From positions 1 to 64,000 of the forward strand of contig JAKRSH010000007.1 in the NCBI GenBank assembly GCA_022402465.1: DNA of 64,000 bases, written 5' to 3'. The notes below the pieces were generated by a model. That model searched no databases, was not told where the DNA came from, and worked only from the letters and a program-made list of their open reading frames with translations. This DNA is from Leptospiraceae bacterium (GTDB lineage: Bacteria; Spirochaetota; Leptospiria; Leptospirales; Leptospiraceae). Below, piece by piece: positions 55,104 through 64,000 of the stretch (its first letter is position 1; each line of letters opens with the position of its first letter). Position numbers and translations under genes: made by a program.

Positions 55104-56978
55104 ATGATGATTGAAAATTTAGCTGAAATGTTTTTGGAAACAAAAAAAAAATATGGAAACAAAAGTGCATTTGCGACTCGCAACAAGGATAAAAAATTTG
55201 ATAAGATCTCTTATCATGAATTGTTCGAGCAAGCTGAGAATCTTTCAACTGCCCTTATTGATCTTGGAGTAAATGCTTCAGACCATGTTGGCATCATAGC
55301 AGACAATCGATTAGAATGGATTTTAGCTGATATAGCGGTACTTTTTGCAGGAGCTGCAGATGTTCCCAGAGGAACAGATGTGACGGATGGAGATATTTGC
55401 TATATACTTCCACATGCTGATGTCAAATTTGTTTTTGTTGAAAATAGCCAAGTTGCCCAGAAAATACTTAAAAATAAAGATAAACTTCCTAAGCTAACGC
55501 TCATCCTCATGGATAAAGATTCTATACCAACGGATGGGATTTTGCATCTCTATGAACTCATCGAAAAAGGCAAAGCTCTAAGAAAGTTAGGTGATCAAAG
55601 AGTTAAATCAAGAATTCAAAATATTAAAAAGGATGATTTGTTTACTTTAATTTATACATCAGGTACTACGGGAGCTCCCAAGGGAGTCATGCTAACACAT
55701 TATAATGTTATGTCACTCATCAACCATAATCCAGTTGAATTTAACCCAGAAGATAGATTTTTATCGATTCTTCCAGTTTGGCATATATTTGAACGAACTT
55801 TTGAGATGTTAGGAATTGCGAAGGGAAGTTGTACTTATTATTCGAACATTCGAAATTTAAAAGAAGACTTACAAATCGTACGTCCTACTTTTCTTGCCTC
55901 GGCACCTAGATTATGGGAAAGCCTTTACCAAGGAATTATGGCTAACCTAGAGAAAGCTCCTAAAATCAATCAGAGACTTTTTTTCCTTGCCTATTCTATT
56001 TCAAATCACTTCCAATCAGCAATTCGCTTTTTAAAGTTTCAAGAAATTGACTTAGATGGTAGAAGCACTCTTCGTTCTGCATTGATTGGTATCTATCAAA
56101 TTGCAGTAGTCTTAGTATTATTTTTACCAAACTTTATTTTGGATAAAATTGTTTTAAGAAAAATACGAGAAGCCACAGGAGCTTGCCTGCGAGGAACTCT
56201 ATCTGGTGGTGGTGCATTGCCTAAACACATTGATGAATTTTTCAATTTTATAGGTATTCCTGTTTTTGAAGGCTATGGACTAACCGAAACCGCTCCTTCG
56301 ATAGCTGTGAGAACTTTTGAAAAAATGATAATTGGTACAGTTGGTCCACCCTATGCCAATACTGAAATCAAACTCCTTGATCTAAATACAGGAAAGCAAA
56401 TTTATCCAGCGGAAAATGGTTTTGGTCTTAAAGGAGAAATCCATATTAGAGGACCGCAAGTCATGAAAGGATACTACAAAGACCAAGTAGCAACCGAAAA
56501 AGTATTGAAAGATGGATGGTTCAACACGGGTGATCTCGGAATCATGACATACAATAACTGCCTTAAAATTGTAGGTCGTTCCAAAGAAACAATAGTACTT
56601 CTTAGCGGAGAAAATGTAGAACCCAATCCTATAGAAAATAAGCTACTCCAATCGGAATTAATTGATCAGTGTATCGTTGTAGGACAAGATAAAAAATATT
56701 TAACCGTACTGATTGTACCTAACTTAAATAAATTTAAAAACTATGGAACTAGTTTAGAAATACTAAGCCATAACAAAGATGTGAATAAACAAATTCGTGA
56801 TGAAATTAAAAAGTTAATCAGCACTGAAAATGGATTTAAATCCTTTGAGAAAATTCAAGATTTCCGCTTACTTCCTAAAGCTTTTGAAATGGGTGACGAA
56901 CTCACCGCAAAACTTAGTGTTAAGAGGCATATCGTAACAGAAAAGTATGCGAAACTCTTCGATAGTATGTATATGTAA
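55104..56978 (+). CDS. Long-chain acyl-CoA synthetase (AMP-forming)
   Basis: This 624-residue enzyme is of the ANL superfamily and activates fatty acids to acyl-CoA through an acyl-AMP. Core motifs are LIYTSGTTGAPKGVMLTHYN (P-loop, near residue 188), GYGLTETAPS (A5 motif), WFNTGDLG (A7) and IVGRSKETIVLLSGENVEP (A8 hinge). The length and the inserted segment around residues 300-350 suit the FadD15/long-chain type that associates with membranes. AGGAG lies four bases before the first of two adjacent ATG codons. Leptospira use long-chain fatty acids as main carbon source, so such synthetases are central; several paralogues are usual, and the chain-length preference is unknown. Confidence 0.92.
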   Translation: MMIENLAEMFLETKKKYGNKSAFATRNKDKKFDKISYHELFEQAENLSTALIDLGVNASDHVGIIADNRLEWILADIAVLFAGAADVPRGTDVTDGDICYILPHADVKFVFVENSQVAQKILKNKDKLPKLTLILMDKDSIPTDGILHLYELIEKGKALRKLGDQRVKSRIQNIKKDDLFTLIYTSGTTGAPKGVMLTHYNVMSLINHNPVEFNPEDRFLSILPVWHIFERTFEMLGIAKGSCTYYSNIRNLKEDLQIVRPTFLASAPRLWESLYQGIMANLEKAPKINQRLFFLAYSISNHFQSAIRFLKFQEIDLDGRSTLRSALIGIYQIAVVLVLFLPNFILDKIVLRKIREATGACLRGTLSGGGALPKHIDEFFNFIGIPVFEGYGLTETAPSIAVRTFEKMIIGTVGPPYANTEIKLLDLNTGKQIYPAENGFGLKGEIHIRGPQVMKGYYKDQVATEKVLKDGWFNTGDLGIMTYNNCLKIVGRSKETIVLLSGENVEPNPIENKLLQSELIDQCIVVGQDKKYLTVLIVPNLNKFKNYGTSLEILSHNKDVNKQIRDEIKKLISTENGFKSFEKIQDFRLLPKAFEMGDELTAKLSVKRHIVTEKYAKLFDSMYM

Positions 56979-56999
56979 AAAATTATTTCCACATAGATG

Positions 57000-57020
57000 A
57001 ATTCCCAAGGAAGGAATTTT
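57000..57020 (+). terminator. Weak terminator between acyl-CoA synthetase and tmRNA genes
   Basis: AATTCC (57000-57005) and GGAATT (57013-57018) form a six-base stem that continues into TTTTCTC. It lies 21 bases after the synthetase stop and just beyond the 3' end of the convergent tmRNA gene. Confidence 0.4.
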
Positions 57021-57031
57021 CTCAAGAAAAA

Positions 57032-57379
57032 TGGAGACGCTGGGATTCGAACCCAGGTCCTATTATTCTCAAAAACAGCCTCTACATGCTTATGTCATTC
57101 TGAATTGTCGGGAAGGTGGAACCAATGACCGGGTATTCCTTCCTTACTCGGATTGATGTTTTCCAATGGACCAACCTGATGAACTTCCATTAGAATCCTT
57201 TGAGAGTTGCGAGACTTAGTCCACCAAAGGAAACAGAGTTAAGTCTCGTAGCAGGTTCTTAAGCTGCTAGGGCTAATTCGTTGTTAGCGGTTATTAAAGT
57301 TGAAGGTTATTAAGTAGGACCCTCACCTCTGCATGCCACTGAATCCAAGTCAACAACAGTCGAAACCAATGTCGTCCCC
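57032..57379 (-). ncRNA. ssrA: tmRNA (transfer-messenger RNA)
   Basis: The RNA is 348 nt without the CCA end, which is not encoded (the next base after the discriminator A is T). The 5' end GGGGACG pairs with CGTCTCC at the 3' end in a seven-base acceptor stem containing one G-U pair. The 3' part GGACCTGGGTTCGAATCCCA is the T-arm. The tag frame lies at 57259-57288 and reads ANNELALAA followed by TAA; charged alanine is added first. tmRNA with SmpB rescues stalled ribosomes and tags their products for proteolysis. The hydrophobic LALAA end is the usual degradation signal. smpB is not in the window. Confidence 0.96.
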
Positions 57380-57473
57380 GATTTACTAATAATTAGACCA
57401 TATTTCTATTTTGGAAGTTCAAATAAAGAAAAAAAGATTGTTAAGCAAGAAATTTACTAGAAAATGACTCTAC

Positions 57474-59459
57474 ATGGAGACTAATTTCACTCCCTCCAAA
57501 ATCACGATTCGGGCAAAACTGCTTGGGATCATCCTAGCAATTATAGTCTCTGGACTTGCACTTATGATTTTTCTTGCTACCTATTTCTTCAGAGACGATT
57601 CTGAGAAAAGGGTTCAAGACAATAACCTCGCTCTGGTAGATATCATAGGTCAGAAGGTAGAATCTGATCTTAAAGGAATATCTTTTGCCCTGCAAAGCTT
57701 TTCCAATCTTCAAATGCAGAATTCCAGTGCTCAAGTTAAATCCGAGCAAGAAAAAGAACTTTTTGCTAACAATCCCAACTTTATATATATGGCGATTCTA
57801 AGTTCATCTGGAGAAAACATAACTACAGTTAAGTATTTTATTAATAAAAAGTACATTGAAGAAAATGAGATTAAACCATCATCCTTTCAGTCAGTTAACA
57901 AATCCTATGAAGAGAAACTTTTCAAGTCACTTAGAGGGGGAACTGTCTTATTCAATGCTAGCCCGGGGTTTGTAACACCTATCTTAGGAATGGCTATACC
58001 ATGGAGAAATGCTGGTAAGAATTATTCCTTACTTGTATACATTGATTCTATTGAATTTATTAAAACTTTTCAAGGACAAGGAATTAATACCACTTATTTG
58101 GTAAATGAAGAAGGTGAAATACTCGCCCACTTAGATACCAAACTTGTCATTGAAGGTTCAAATTTGTCTAATGTGCCTATCGTTAAATCAATGCTAGAGT
58201 CTAAAATTGACAATAGGCAAATTAAATACAATGACGACAAGAATAAAGAAATATTAGGTTCCTTCAAGAAGCTTTGGAACTATGGACTTGGAATTATCTC
58301 TGTAGTGGAGGCTGATTTAGTTTTCGAAGCTGTTTATAACATCCAAAGAAGGAACTTGATAATGCTTTTCATCATTATCAATATTTCTGTAGTAATTGTT
58401 TTTATATTTTCAAGAACCATCTCTAATCCAATTAAATTATTAGTAGAGGCCACTAAGGAAGTTGAACAAGGGAATTTTAACGTAACCATTAAACCAGTAT
58501 CAGGTGATGAAGTTGGGGTTTTGACTCATTCATTCCGTTCGATGGCGGAAGGATTAGAAGAAAGGGAAAAAGTAAAAAGCATCTTAGGTTCCATGATTGA
58601 TCCTACGGTGGTGCAAGAAGCCATGAAGGATATGGCTGCCTTGAAACGTGGTAAGGAAGATGAAATTACTGCATTCTTTTCAGATGTTGCTGGTTTCTCT
58701 ACAATTTCAGAACAGCTAACTTCTGTTGACTTAGCGAGCTTATTGAATGAATATCTTTCTTCAATGACTATCATACTAAAACAACATGAAGGTGTATTGG
58801 ATAAATATATAGGGGATGCAATAGTTGCTATCTTCAATGCCCCCGTTCATATTGAAAATCACTCACTTAAGGCAGCAAGAGCTTCCTTAGAGATGGTAGG
58901 AAAATTAGATGAACTTCGTAAATATTGGACCAAGAACAATTTGTATTCCAAGGAAGCCCAAGAAATGGATGCAAGAATTGGTCTTAACACTGGTCCCGCA
59001 AAAGTAGGATTCATGGGAACTGATGATCTCGCTTCCTATACAATGATGGGAGATACAGTTAACTTGGCTGCAAGACTTGAGGCTGCGGGTAAGGATTATG
59101 GTGTAAGTATACTGGTGAGTGAAACAGTTAATGAAAGAATCATTTCTGAAATGTTTACTCGTGAATTGGATCTAGTACGAGTTAAAGGGAAAAATGAACC
59201 TGTTAAATTGTATGAGTTGATTGATACAAAATCCGGTATTGCTAGTAATTTGAAAGAGTGTGCAGCTCTTTATGAGCAAGGTCTCAAGAAGTATCTTTCA
59301 CGAGATTTTAAAAATGCTATCGTCTTTTTCCAAGATGCTATAAAAGCTAAGGGAACAAAAGACAAATCTTCTAAAATGTTAATTGAAAGATGTGAATATT
59401 TTATAACTGAACAACCACCGAAAGATTGGGATGGAGTTTTCACTAGGACGCATAAATGA
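57474..59459 (+). CDS. Membrane adenylate cyclase with Cache-like sensor and HAMP
   Basis: This 661-residue protein has a first membrane helix (about 14-36), a periplasmic sensor of about 255 residues that fits a Cache fold (FIYMAILSSSGENITTVKYF; TTYLVNEEGEILAHLDTK), a second helix (about 294-315), a HAMP domain (SNPIKLLVEATKEVEQGNFN) and a class III cyclase domain (about 390-575). Metal aspartates are in FFSDVAGF and GDAIVAIF. Specificity residues are Lys (LDKYIGD) and Thr (YTMMGDTVN), the class IIIb adenylate-cyclase pair. A C-terminal TPR-like helix pair follows (LYEQGLKKYLSRDFKNAIVF). The stop overlaps the FecR-type gene (ATGA). Confidence 0.92.
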   Translation: METNFTPSKITIRAKLLGIILAIIVSGLALMIFLATYFFRDDSEKRVQDNNLALVDIIGQKVESDLKGISFALQSFSNLQMQNSSAQVKSEQEKELFANNPNFIYMAILSSSGENITTVKYFINKKYIEENEIKPSSFQSVNKSYEEKLFKSLRGGTVLFNASPGFVTPILGMAIPWRNAGKNYSLLVYIDSIEFIKTFQGQGINTTYLVNEEGEILAHLDTKLVIEGSNLSNVPIVKSMLESKIDNRQIKYNDDKNKEILGSFKKLWNYGLGIISVVEADLVFEAVYNIQRRNLIMLFIIINISVVIVFIFSRTISNPIKLLVEATKEVEQGNFNVTIKPVSGDEVGVLTHSFRSMAEGLEEREKVKSILGSMIDPTVVQEAMKDMAALKRGKEDEITAFFSDVAGFSTISEQLTSVDLASLLNEYLSSMTIILKQHEGVLDKYIGDAIVAIFNAPVHIENHSLKAARASLEMVGKLDELRKYWTKNNLYSKEAQEMDARIGLNTGPAKVGFMGTDDLASYTMMGDTVNLAARLEAAGKDYGVSILVSETVNERIISEMFTRELDLVRVKGKNEPVKLYELIDTKSGIASNLKECAALYEQGLKKYLSRDFKNAIVFFQDAIKAKGTKDKSSKMLIERCEYFITEQPPKDWDGVFTRTHK

Positions 59460-61579
59460 CAGGCTTTCAATCTAAAATTGATGCTGTTGTTTCCTGGAAA
59501 TTATGGGAGAAACTATTTTTAGCATTTGAGCTCTTTTTGATTCCTATCTTGTTCCTAATTTTATTTTTTGATTTCCAAAGAAGGTTAGATGCAGGTGGAA
59601 GAGAGCAAATTGGTATCATCTCTTTCAAACAAAAAACTGTCCAAAGAAAATATGGTGATAGGGTTGTATGGGAAGGAATGGAAGCAAGTTTTCCATTATA
59701 CAATCGCGACTCCATTCGAACTGGAGATTTGTCGGATGCAGAAATAACTTTAACTGATGGCACCAAACTTGAAATAGATGAAAATTCCCTCATAGTTCTA
59801 AATATAACGAAAGAAGAAAAAGAAATTGATTTTGCTTATGGAACTTTATCAGCAAATAGCTCCTCGAACGATTCCGGTGAGGCGATCAAAATTAAATCAG
59901 GTGAAACAGTTGTTGCTCTTGACAAATCAGATGTTAGCCTAAAGCAAAACGAAGACAAATCATTGATTCTTGATGTTAAATCAGGAGTTGCAAGCCTATT
60001 TCAAAATGGTAAAGAAAATGTAATCAACGATGGCGAAAAAGCTGTTCTTAGCGACCAAGAAACAAAAATAACAAAGAATCCACTTAAGGTAATTTCCCCT
60101 TCTTCCAATCTTAAATTAGCCTCTGTGAATGCTAATACTGATGTAGAATTTGCTTTTGAAGGTTTAGATTCTGCGGATAAGAATTTTCTGGAAATTTACA
60201 AAGATAGAAAATTTAGCCAATTGTTTAAGAAAAGATCCATCACTTCCAATAAATTAACAGAATCATTTCCTGAGGGTATCTACTATTGGAGAATTACCTC
60301 GAATGGGAGTGCAGGCTCCTCTGGTAAAATTTCAAACCTACAGATTAAATCTGCACAACTCGTAAGTCCGAACAATAATAAAAAATACTTTGCTACCAAA
60401 GAACAAACATTAGTTGCCTTTTCTTGGGTTTCTCAAAATGAATTTAACCAATCCATAGTCGAAGTCTCTTCAGATCCAGAATTTTCTAAATTAGTTTCAG
60501 AAAGAGGTACTTTAGGTAAATCAATCTCTATGGAATTGCCCCAAGGCAATTATTATTGGAGAGTCAAATCAATTATTAATTCAAATTCGAATCCAATTTA
60601 TTCAGCAGCTCAAAGATTCGAAATAACTAATGATGAACCAGATAGAGCGCCTAACTTGCTTTATCCTAAGTCTAATGACTCTATCCCAGAGACAGTAGCT
60701 AATATCAATGGACTCAAATTTATATGGACCGAAATAAAAGGCTATAAACATTATAATTTGGAAATAGCAAATAATGCAAATTTCAAAGATCCAAAGATAA
60801 TTAATTCTATAGTTTCAACATCTTATCAGTTTAAAGACAAAATATCCTCAGGAAATTATTTCTGGCGTATCACAGGAATTACACCTTCTGGGAAATCAGG
60901 AGATCCTTCCAAGCCGAATTCATTTTCCATAAAAGCACTCGAAGGAAATATCTTTTCTCTACAATCAGTAAGTTCAATTTCTAAAGTTAAAATGCAAAAG
61001 GAAGGATTGCAGCTTAAATGGAAAAAACTACCTATCCAAGGTAGTTATAAGGTTGAAATAGGAAAGGACTCCGAATTTAAAGATGTAGTAAAAACTTTAA
61101 CAACTAGCATCAGTCAGGTCTCCTTCAATGACCTACAATTAGGAACTTTCTTTTGGAGGGTTTCACTAACTGATGAATCTGGAAATTCTTCCTATATATC
61201 TGAATCAAGATCCATATCTATATTCGATTCATCTGGACCTATCTATCCTCAAAAGGATCAAGTTATCAATATGTCGAACAAAGAGAATATAGTCTTCTCA
61301 TGGAGTGCTCAATCGAATATAAAAAATTACACTATTCAGATTTATCAATTAAAAGGAACTCAAAAAATATTATTGCTTCAAAAGTCAACTAATACAAACT
61401 CATTTATTATGGACGAATTATCATTGTTAGATGAAGGAAACTTCAATTGGCAGATTGTTGTTGAAAATCCTTCATCTGGTGAAAAAACAGTAGAATTTTC
61501 TTCTAATTTTTCTATAAGTTTAGACAAACTACCTGAGAAAATTGAATTGTTAACACCCAAGGTTCAGTATGCGGACTAA
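59456..61579 (+). CDS. FecR-domain protein with fibronectin-like repeats
   Basis: This 707-residue protein has one N-terminal membrane helix (about 19-42: LAFELFLIPILFLILFFDFQ) and is otherwise periplasmic. A FecR domain spans about residues 60-205 (YNRDSIRTGDLSDAEITLTD, KLEIDENSLIVLN). Four to five fibronectin-type repeats follow, each with the pattern F.W......Y...I..D..F and ending in G.YYWR(I/V) (YYWRITSNGS; YYWRVKSIIN; YFWRITGITP). FecR proteins transmit signals across membranes, but here the TM-FecR unit is coupled to an adenylate cyclase gene by ATGA (59456-59459). The next gene starts 11 bases before its stop. Confidence 0.85.
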   Translation: MTGFQSKIDAVVSWKLWEKLFLAFELFLIPILFLILFFDFQRRLDAGGREQIGIISFKQKTVQRKYGDRVVWEGMEASFPLYNRDSIRTGDLSDAEITLTDGTKLEIDENSLIVLNITKEEKEIDFAYGTLSANSSSNDSGEAIKIKSGETVVALDKSDVSLKQNEDKSLILDVKSGVASLFQNGKENVINDGEKAVLSDQETKITKNPLKVISPSSNLKLASVNANTDVEFAFEGLDSADKNFLEIYKDRKFSQLFKKRSITSNKLTESFPEGIYYWRITSNGSAGSSGKISNLQIKSAQLVSPNNNKKYFATKEQTLVAFSWVSQNEFNQSIVEVSSDPEFSKLVSERGTLGKSISMELPQGNYYWRVKSIINSNSNPIYSAAQRFEITNDEPDRAPNLLYPKSNDSIPETVANINGLKFIWTEIKGYKHYNLEIANNANFKDPKIINSIVSTSYQFKDKISSGNYFWRITGITPSGKSGDPSKPNSFSIKALEGNIFSLQSVSSISKVKMQKEGLQLKWKKLPIQGSYKVEIGKDSEFKDVVKTLTTSISQVSFNDLQLGTFFWRVSLTDESGNSSYISESRSISIFDSSGPIYPQKDQVINMSNKENIVFSWSAQSNIKNYTIQIYQLKGTQKILLLQKSTNTNSFIMDELSLLDEGNFNWQIVVENPSSGEKTVEFSSNFSISLDKLPEKIELLTPKVQYAD

Positions 61580-62729
61580 ATATTTGAAGCTAAGGTATAT
61601 TACATTCCTGATTTTGTTGATCTGCTTGTTCGTTGATTCTATTTATGCAGAGTCAGAAAATCAAGGACAAATAATAAAGTGGAAAGCTTTGAATGGTGTA
61701 ACATTTTATAGATTTGAATTAGAAGATTCATCCGGAAAGAGTTTGGTTTCTGAAAATGTAGATAAAAATTATTATGAAGTTAAATTAGAAGTTGGTAAAT
61801 ATAGATTTAGAATTTCTGCATTAAATAAATTTAATAAAATTGGACGTGTCTATAATTGGCAAACACTTGAAGTGAAACCAGTGCAACCTCCTGTGATTAA
61901 GGAAAGCCCAGCTATTTTTAATCCTAAAGAATCTGGGAACTCTTTAGAAATTAAAGGTGAATACTTACATAGAGGAACAATAGTTACTTTGAAATCTCCA
62001 TCCGGCAAAACCATCCAAGCCAAAAAAGAGGTTCTACCAGATGGTTCCGGAATTAAAATTATCATGCCTGAGAATCTTGAAGAAGGAAATTATTCAGTTA
62101 GCATTCAGAATTCTATAGGTAAACCTATTGAACAAAAGGTTCAATTAAATTCTAATGTGCCAACTCAAATTTCTAAGGTTGAGGTTAAAAGTGATTCAGA
62201 AGATTCAAATTTAACAAACAATAATAGTGATAACCCTTTCATTAATACAAGTGGGAATAAAAAGACTAAATATGTTATTCCAATGCTATGGAGATCTGCT
62301 TTAGTTCCTGGCTGGGGCCATGAATATGCTGGCAAACGTAACATAGCTTCAATATATTTCTATTCCTCAATTGTAACTGGATTGTATGCATTAAATCGTT
62401 ACGGAGTGTATAATAAAAATCGCGATTCTTATGAAGAAGCATCGCGGAATTACTTGATATCAACTTTATCAGGCAACTCTTCTTTGGGAAATGCTTTATT
62501 CTTTGAACAAGATATTACAACTAAATACAATGCTACACTAAACTCAAGATCGCAATTTAATTATTCTGCACAAGCTTTTAGCATTATTTATCTTGCATCT
62601 CTTATTCATGCAATTATCAATGGGACACAATTGGAAGGAAGTCAAACCTTTCAATTTAATAGTACTCCCGAATATTTTAATAATGAAATAGGTACAAAAT
62701 ATACTGTAATTTATAATTTTATCTACTAG
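61569..62729 (+). CDS. Exported protein with fibronectin-like and IPT-like domains
   Basis: This 386-residue protein has a signal peptide (FLILLICLFVDSIYA), a fibronectin-like domain (28-100: IIKWKALNGVTFYRFELEDS), an IPT/TIG-like domain (110-195: NSLEIKGEYLHRGTIVTLKS, LEEGNYSVSIQNSIGK) and a Ser/Asn linker. The C-terminal hydrophobic region has LWRSALVPGWGHEYAGKRNI. The PGWG segment followed by hydrophobic helices resembles the DUF5683-type membrane region of spirochaetes and Bacteroidetes. The gene overlaps the FecR gene by 11 bases and is followed by the DUF4139 gene after six bases, so all belong to one transcript. The exact function is unknown. Confidence 0.75.
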   Translation: MRTKYLKLRYITFLILLICLFVDSIYAESENQGQIIKWKALNGVTFYRFELEDSSGKSLVSENVDKNYYEVKLEVGKYRFRISALNKFNKIGRVYNWQTLEVKPVQPPVIKESPAIFNPKESGNSLEIKGEYLHRGTIVTLKSPSGKTIQAKKEVLPDGSGIKIIMPENLEEGNYSVSIQNSIGKPIEQKVQLNSNVPTQISKVEVKSDSEDSNLTNNNSDNPFINTSGNKKTKYVIPMLWRSALVPGWGHEYAGKRNIASIYFYSSIVTGLYALNRYGVYNKNRDSYEEASRNYLISTLSGNSSLGNALFFEQDITTKYNATLNSRSQFNYSAQAFSIIYLASLIHAIINGTQLEGSQTFQFNSTPEYFNNEIGTKYTVIYNFIY

Positions 62730-62735
62730 GAGCAA

Positions 62736-64000
62736 ATGATGAAAAATCATTTTTGTATTAATCATTTTCTATTATTTCTCTTTTCTCCTTTCTTTATATG
62801 CCAGGTAAATTCGCAAGAAATTTCAAACTTTGAGTTCCCAATAGCAAAGGTTCATTTTTATAGTTCGCAGGCAGATATTGAAAGATCAGGGGTGGTTCAA
62901 ATCTCAAAAGGACGGAATTCCATAGAGATAAAAAATTTAACATCCAAGTTGGAAGATAGCTCAATTCGTATTCTAGTGAAGAACAAATCTCAAGAAGATA
63001 AAATTAAAATTCTTTCTCTAGAGGTCGAATCCAATCAATCAGAAGAAAATTATGAAGTTGAAATTCAAGAATCCGATGAACTAGTAAAATCATCTCAATT
63101 TAAATTAAAAAAATTAACAGATGAATATTTAAGTCTTCAAGAAGAAGAAAAAACAATAAAATCTATTCAATTTGCCAAAATCCCAGAAGGTAAAAACAAA
63201 AATTCTTCCATCTCCAATATCAATCTCAATCAATGGGGATCGAATCTAGATTTTGTACAGAATGCACTTAAAGAAAACCATTCCAAATCTATTAAACTAT
63301 TAGATGAAATTGATACAGCAAGATCAGAATTAAACCTAGCATTATTTATATCTAATAAATATAATTCTAGAAGAACGAAGTTTTCAAAATCACTTAAAAT
63401 TGAAATAGATTCAAAAGAAAGCCTACAGCTACCATTAACAATTATCTATAGAACATCAGGAGCAAGTTGGTATCCTGTTTACACAGCTAAACTTTTAGAT
63501 GATAAAGTTTCTCCAACTTTGAAATTAGTATCTTATGCATTGGTTAAAAATGAAACTGGAGAACCTTGGTTCAATATTAAATCTTCCTTTTCAGCTACAG
63601 ATCCTAATGAATCCGCTATTTTACCAACATTGAAACAATGGAAGATAGAAACTAGATTGATTTCTAAAAATGAAAAATCTTCTTTAAAGAAAAGAGCAGA
63701 ATCACCTTCTCCTTCCCAAGCTATACAAAATTATAATGACACACCCGAACTAGAAGCAGATGAATACCAAAAAGTTGCTAAACCTCGATCCAAAATTTTA
63801 AATAATAAGTCTTTACCATCGCAGGAATTTTATTCAAATAATTTAGCACAGGTTAAAGACAAAAGAGCAAATAGGAAATCTGAACAAACCCAAGAAGCAC
63901 TAGACAATTTTCAGTCGAATATTATGAATAGAGATCAAAATCTTTCGCAAGGAAGATATGAGGAAGCAATCAAGTATAGTAATGATGTTTTGCAAAATAT
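62736..64000 (+). CDS. DUF4139-type exported protein (cut by window end)
   Basis: The frame is open from two adjacent ATGs (62736, 62739), with AGGAG just upstream, to the window edge, giving at least 421 residues. It has a signal peptide (FLLFLFSPFFICQVNSQ), an N-terminal domain of the DUF4140 type (FPIAKVHFYSSQADIERSG), a coiled-coil region (LKKLTDEYLSLQEEEK) and the start of the DUF4139 domain (IIYRTSGASWYPVYTAKLLD). The combination matches mucoidy-inhibitor-like (MuiA) proteins, whose function is unclear. A low-complexity Lys/Ser/Asn segment (residues 310-410) interrupts the domain. It closes the cyclase-FecR operon in this window. Confidence 0.8.
   Translation, partial: MMKNHFCINHFLLFLFSPFFICQVNSQEISNFEFPIAKVHFYSSQADIERSGVVQISKGRNSIEIKNLTSKLEDSSIRILVKNKSQEDKIKILSLEVESNQSEENYEVEIQESDELVKSSQFKLKKLTDEYLSLQEEEKTIKSIQFAKIPEGKNKNSSISNINLNQWGSNLDFVQNALKENHSKSIKLLDEIDTARSELNLALFISNKYNSRRTKFSKSLKIEIDSKESLQLPLTIIYRTSGASWYPVYTAKLLDDKVSPTLKLVSYALVKNETGEPWFNIKSSFSATDPNESAILPTLKQWKIETRLISKNEKSSLKKRAESPSPSQAIQNYNDTPELEADEYQKVAKPRSKILNNKSLPSQEFYSNNLAQVKDKRANRKSEQTQEALDNFQSNIMNRDQNLSQGRYEEAIKYSNDVLQN

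Overview
The window looks like chromosome from a spirochaete of the genus Leptospira or a close relative. The sequence is AT-rich on both strands. There are many lipoproteins with loose spirochaete-type lipoboxes, several AraC regulators with seven-helix membrane sensors, and several class III nucleotide cyclases. The order perR / ankyrin gene / katE is the one known from pathogenic Leptospira. No species is claimed.

Region by region. (1) 0.2-10.2 kb: a SnoaL-like gene, then a DUF2452 gene followed by recC-recB-recD, joined by ATGA overlaps. (2) 10.2-13.2 kb, facing the other way: leuC-leuD, with a divergent LysR gene. (3) 13.3-15.2 kb: a PadR regulator overlapping a serine-hydrolase lipoprotein gene, with a perfect 26-bp palindrome just upstream. 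(4) 15.3-20.9 kb: a lipoprotein, a membrane AraC regulator, an LpxH-like phosphoesterase, purT and a membrane adenylate cyclase. (5) 20.9-23.6 kb: perR diverging from ank-katE, with at least three Fur/Per-type boxes between them and a clear terminator after katE. (6) 23.8-26.0 kb: two exported proteins. (7) 26.2-37.0 kb: a complete chemosensory gene set in one direction: CheR with a C-terminal TPR-like segment, a double CheW, a receptor, a CheA-REC hybrid, CheB, a receiver-cyclase fusion and a second receptor. (8) 37.1-46.0 kb: an accessory-looking stretch with an NRDE gene, AT-rich lipoprotein genes, tpm, an oxidoreductase, another membrane AraC regulator, a seven-repeat propeller lipoprotein and a broken propeller gene. 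(9) 46.1-47.5 kb: an Ada-type regulator/methyltransferase and AlkB. (10) 47.6-55.0 kb: an SPFH lipoprotein, ankyrin proteins, other exported proteins, a DUF2805 gene and a third membrane AraC regulator. (11) 55.1-57.4 kb: an acyl-CoA synthetase gene and the tmRNA gene (minus strand). (12) 57.5-64.0 kb: an overlapping set of adenylate cyclase, FecR-type protein, IPT-like exported protein and a DUF4139 protein cut by the window end.

The most interesting system is the chemosensory cluster at 26.2-37.0 kb. Its parts match the Pseudomonas Wsp system closely (CheR with TPR, two CheW modules, CheA-REC hybrid, CheB, enzyme-linked response regulator, no stand-alone CheY). The output enzyme, however, is a class III nucleotide cyclase with adenylate-cyclase residues instead of the WspR diguanylate cyclase. 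This suggests that a receptor array sets cAMP by phosphorylation. Two further class III cyclases lie in the same 64 kb, so cAMP signalling is well represented here.
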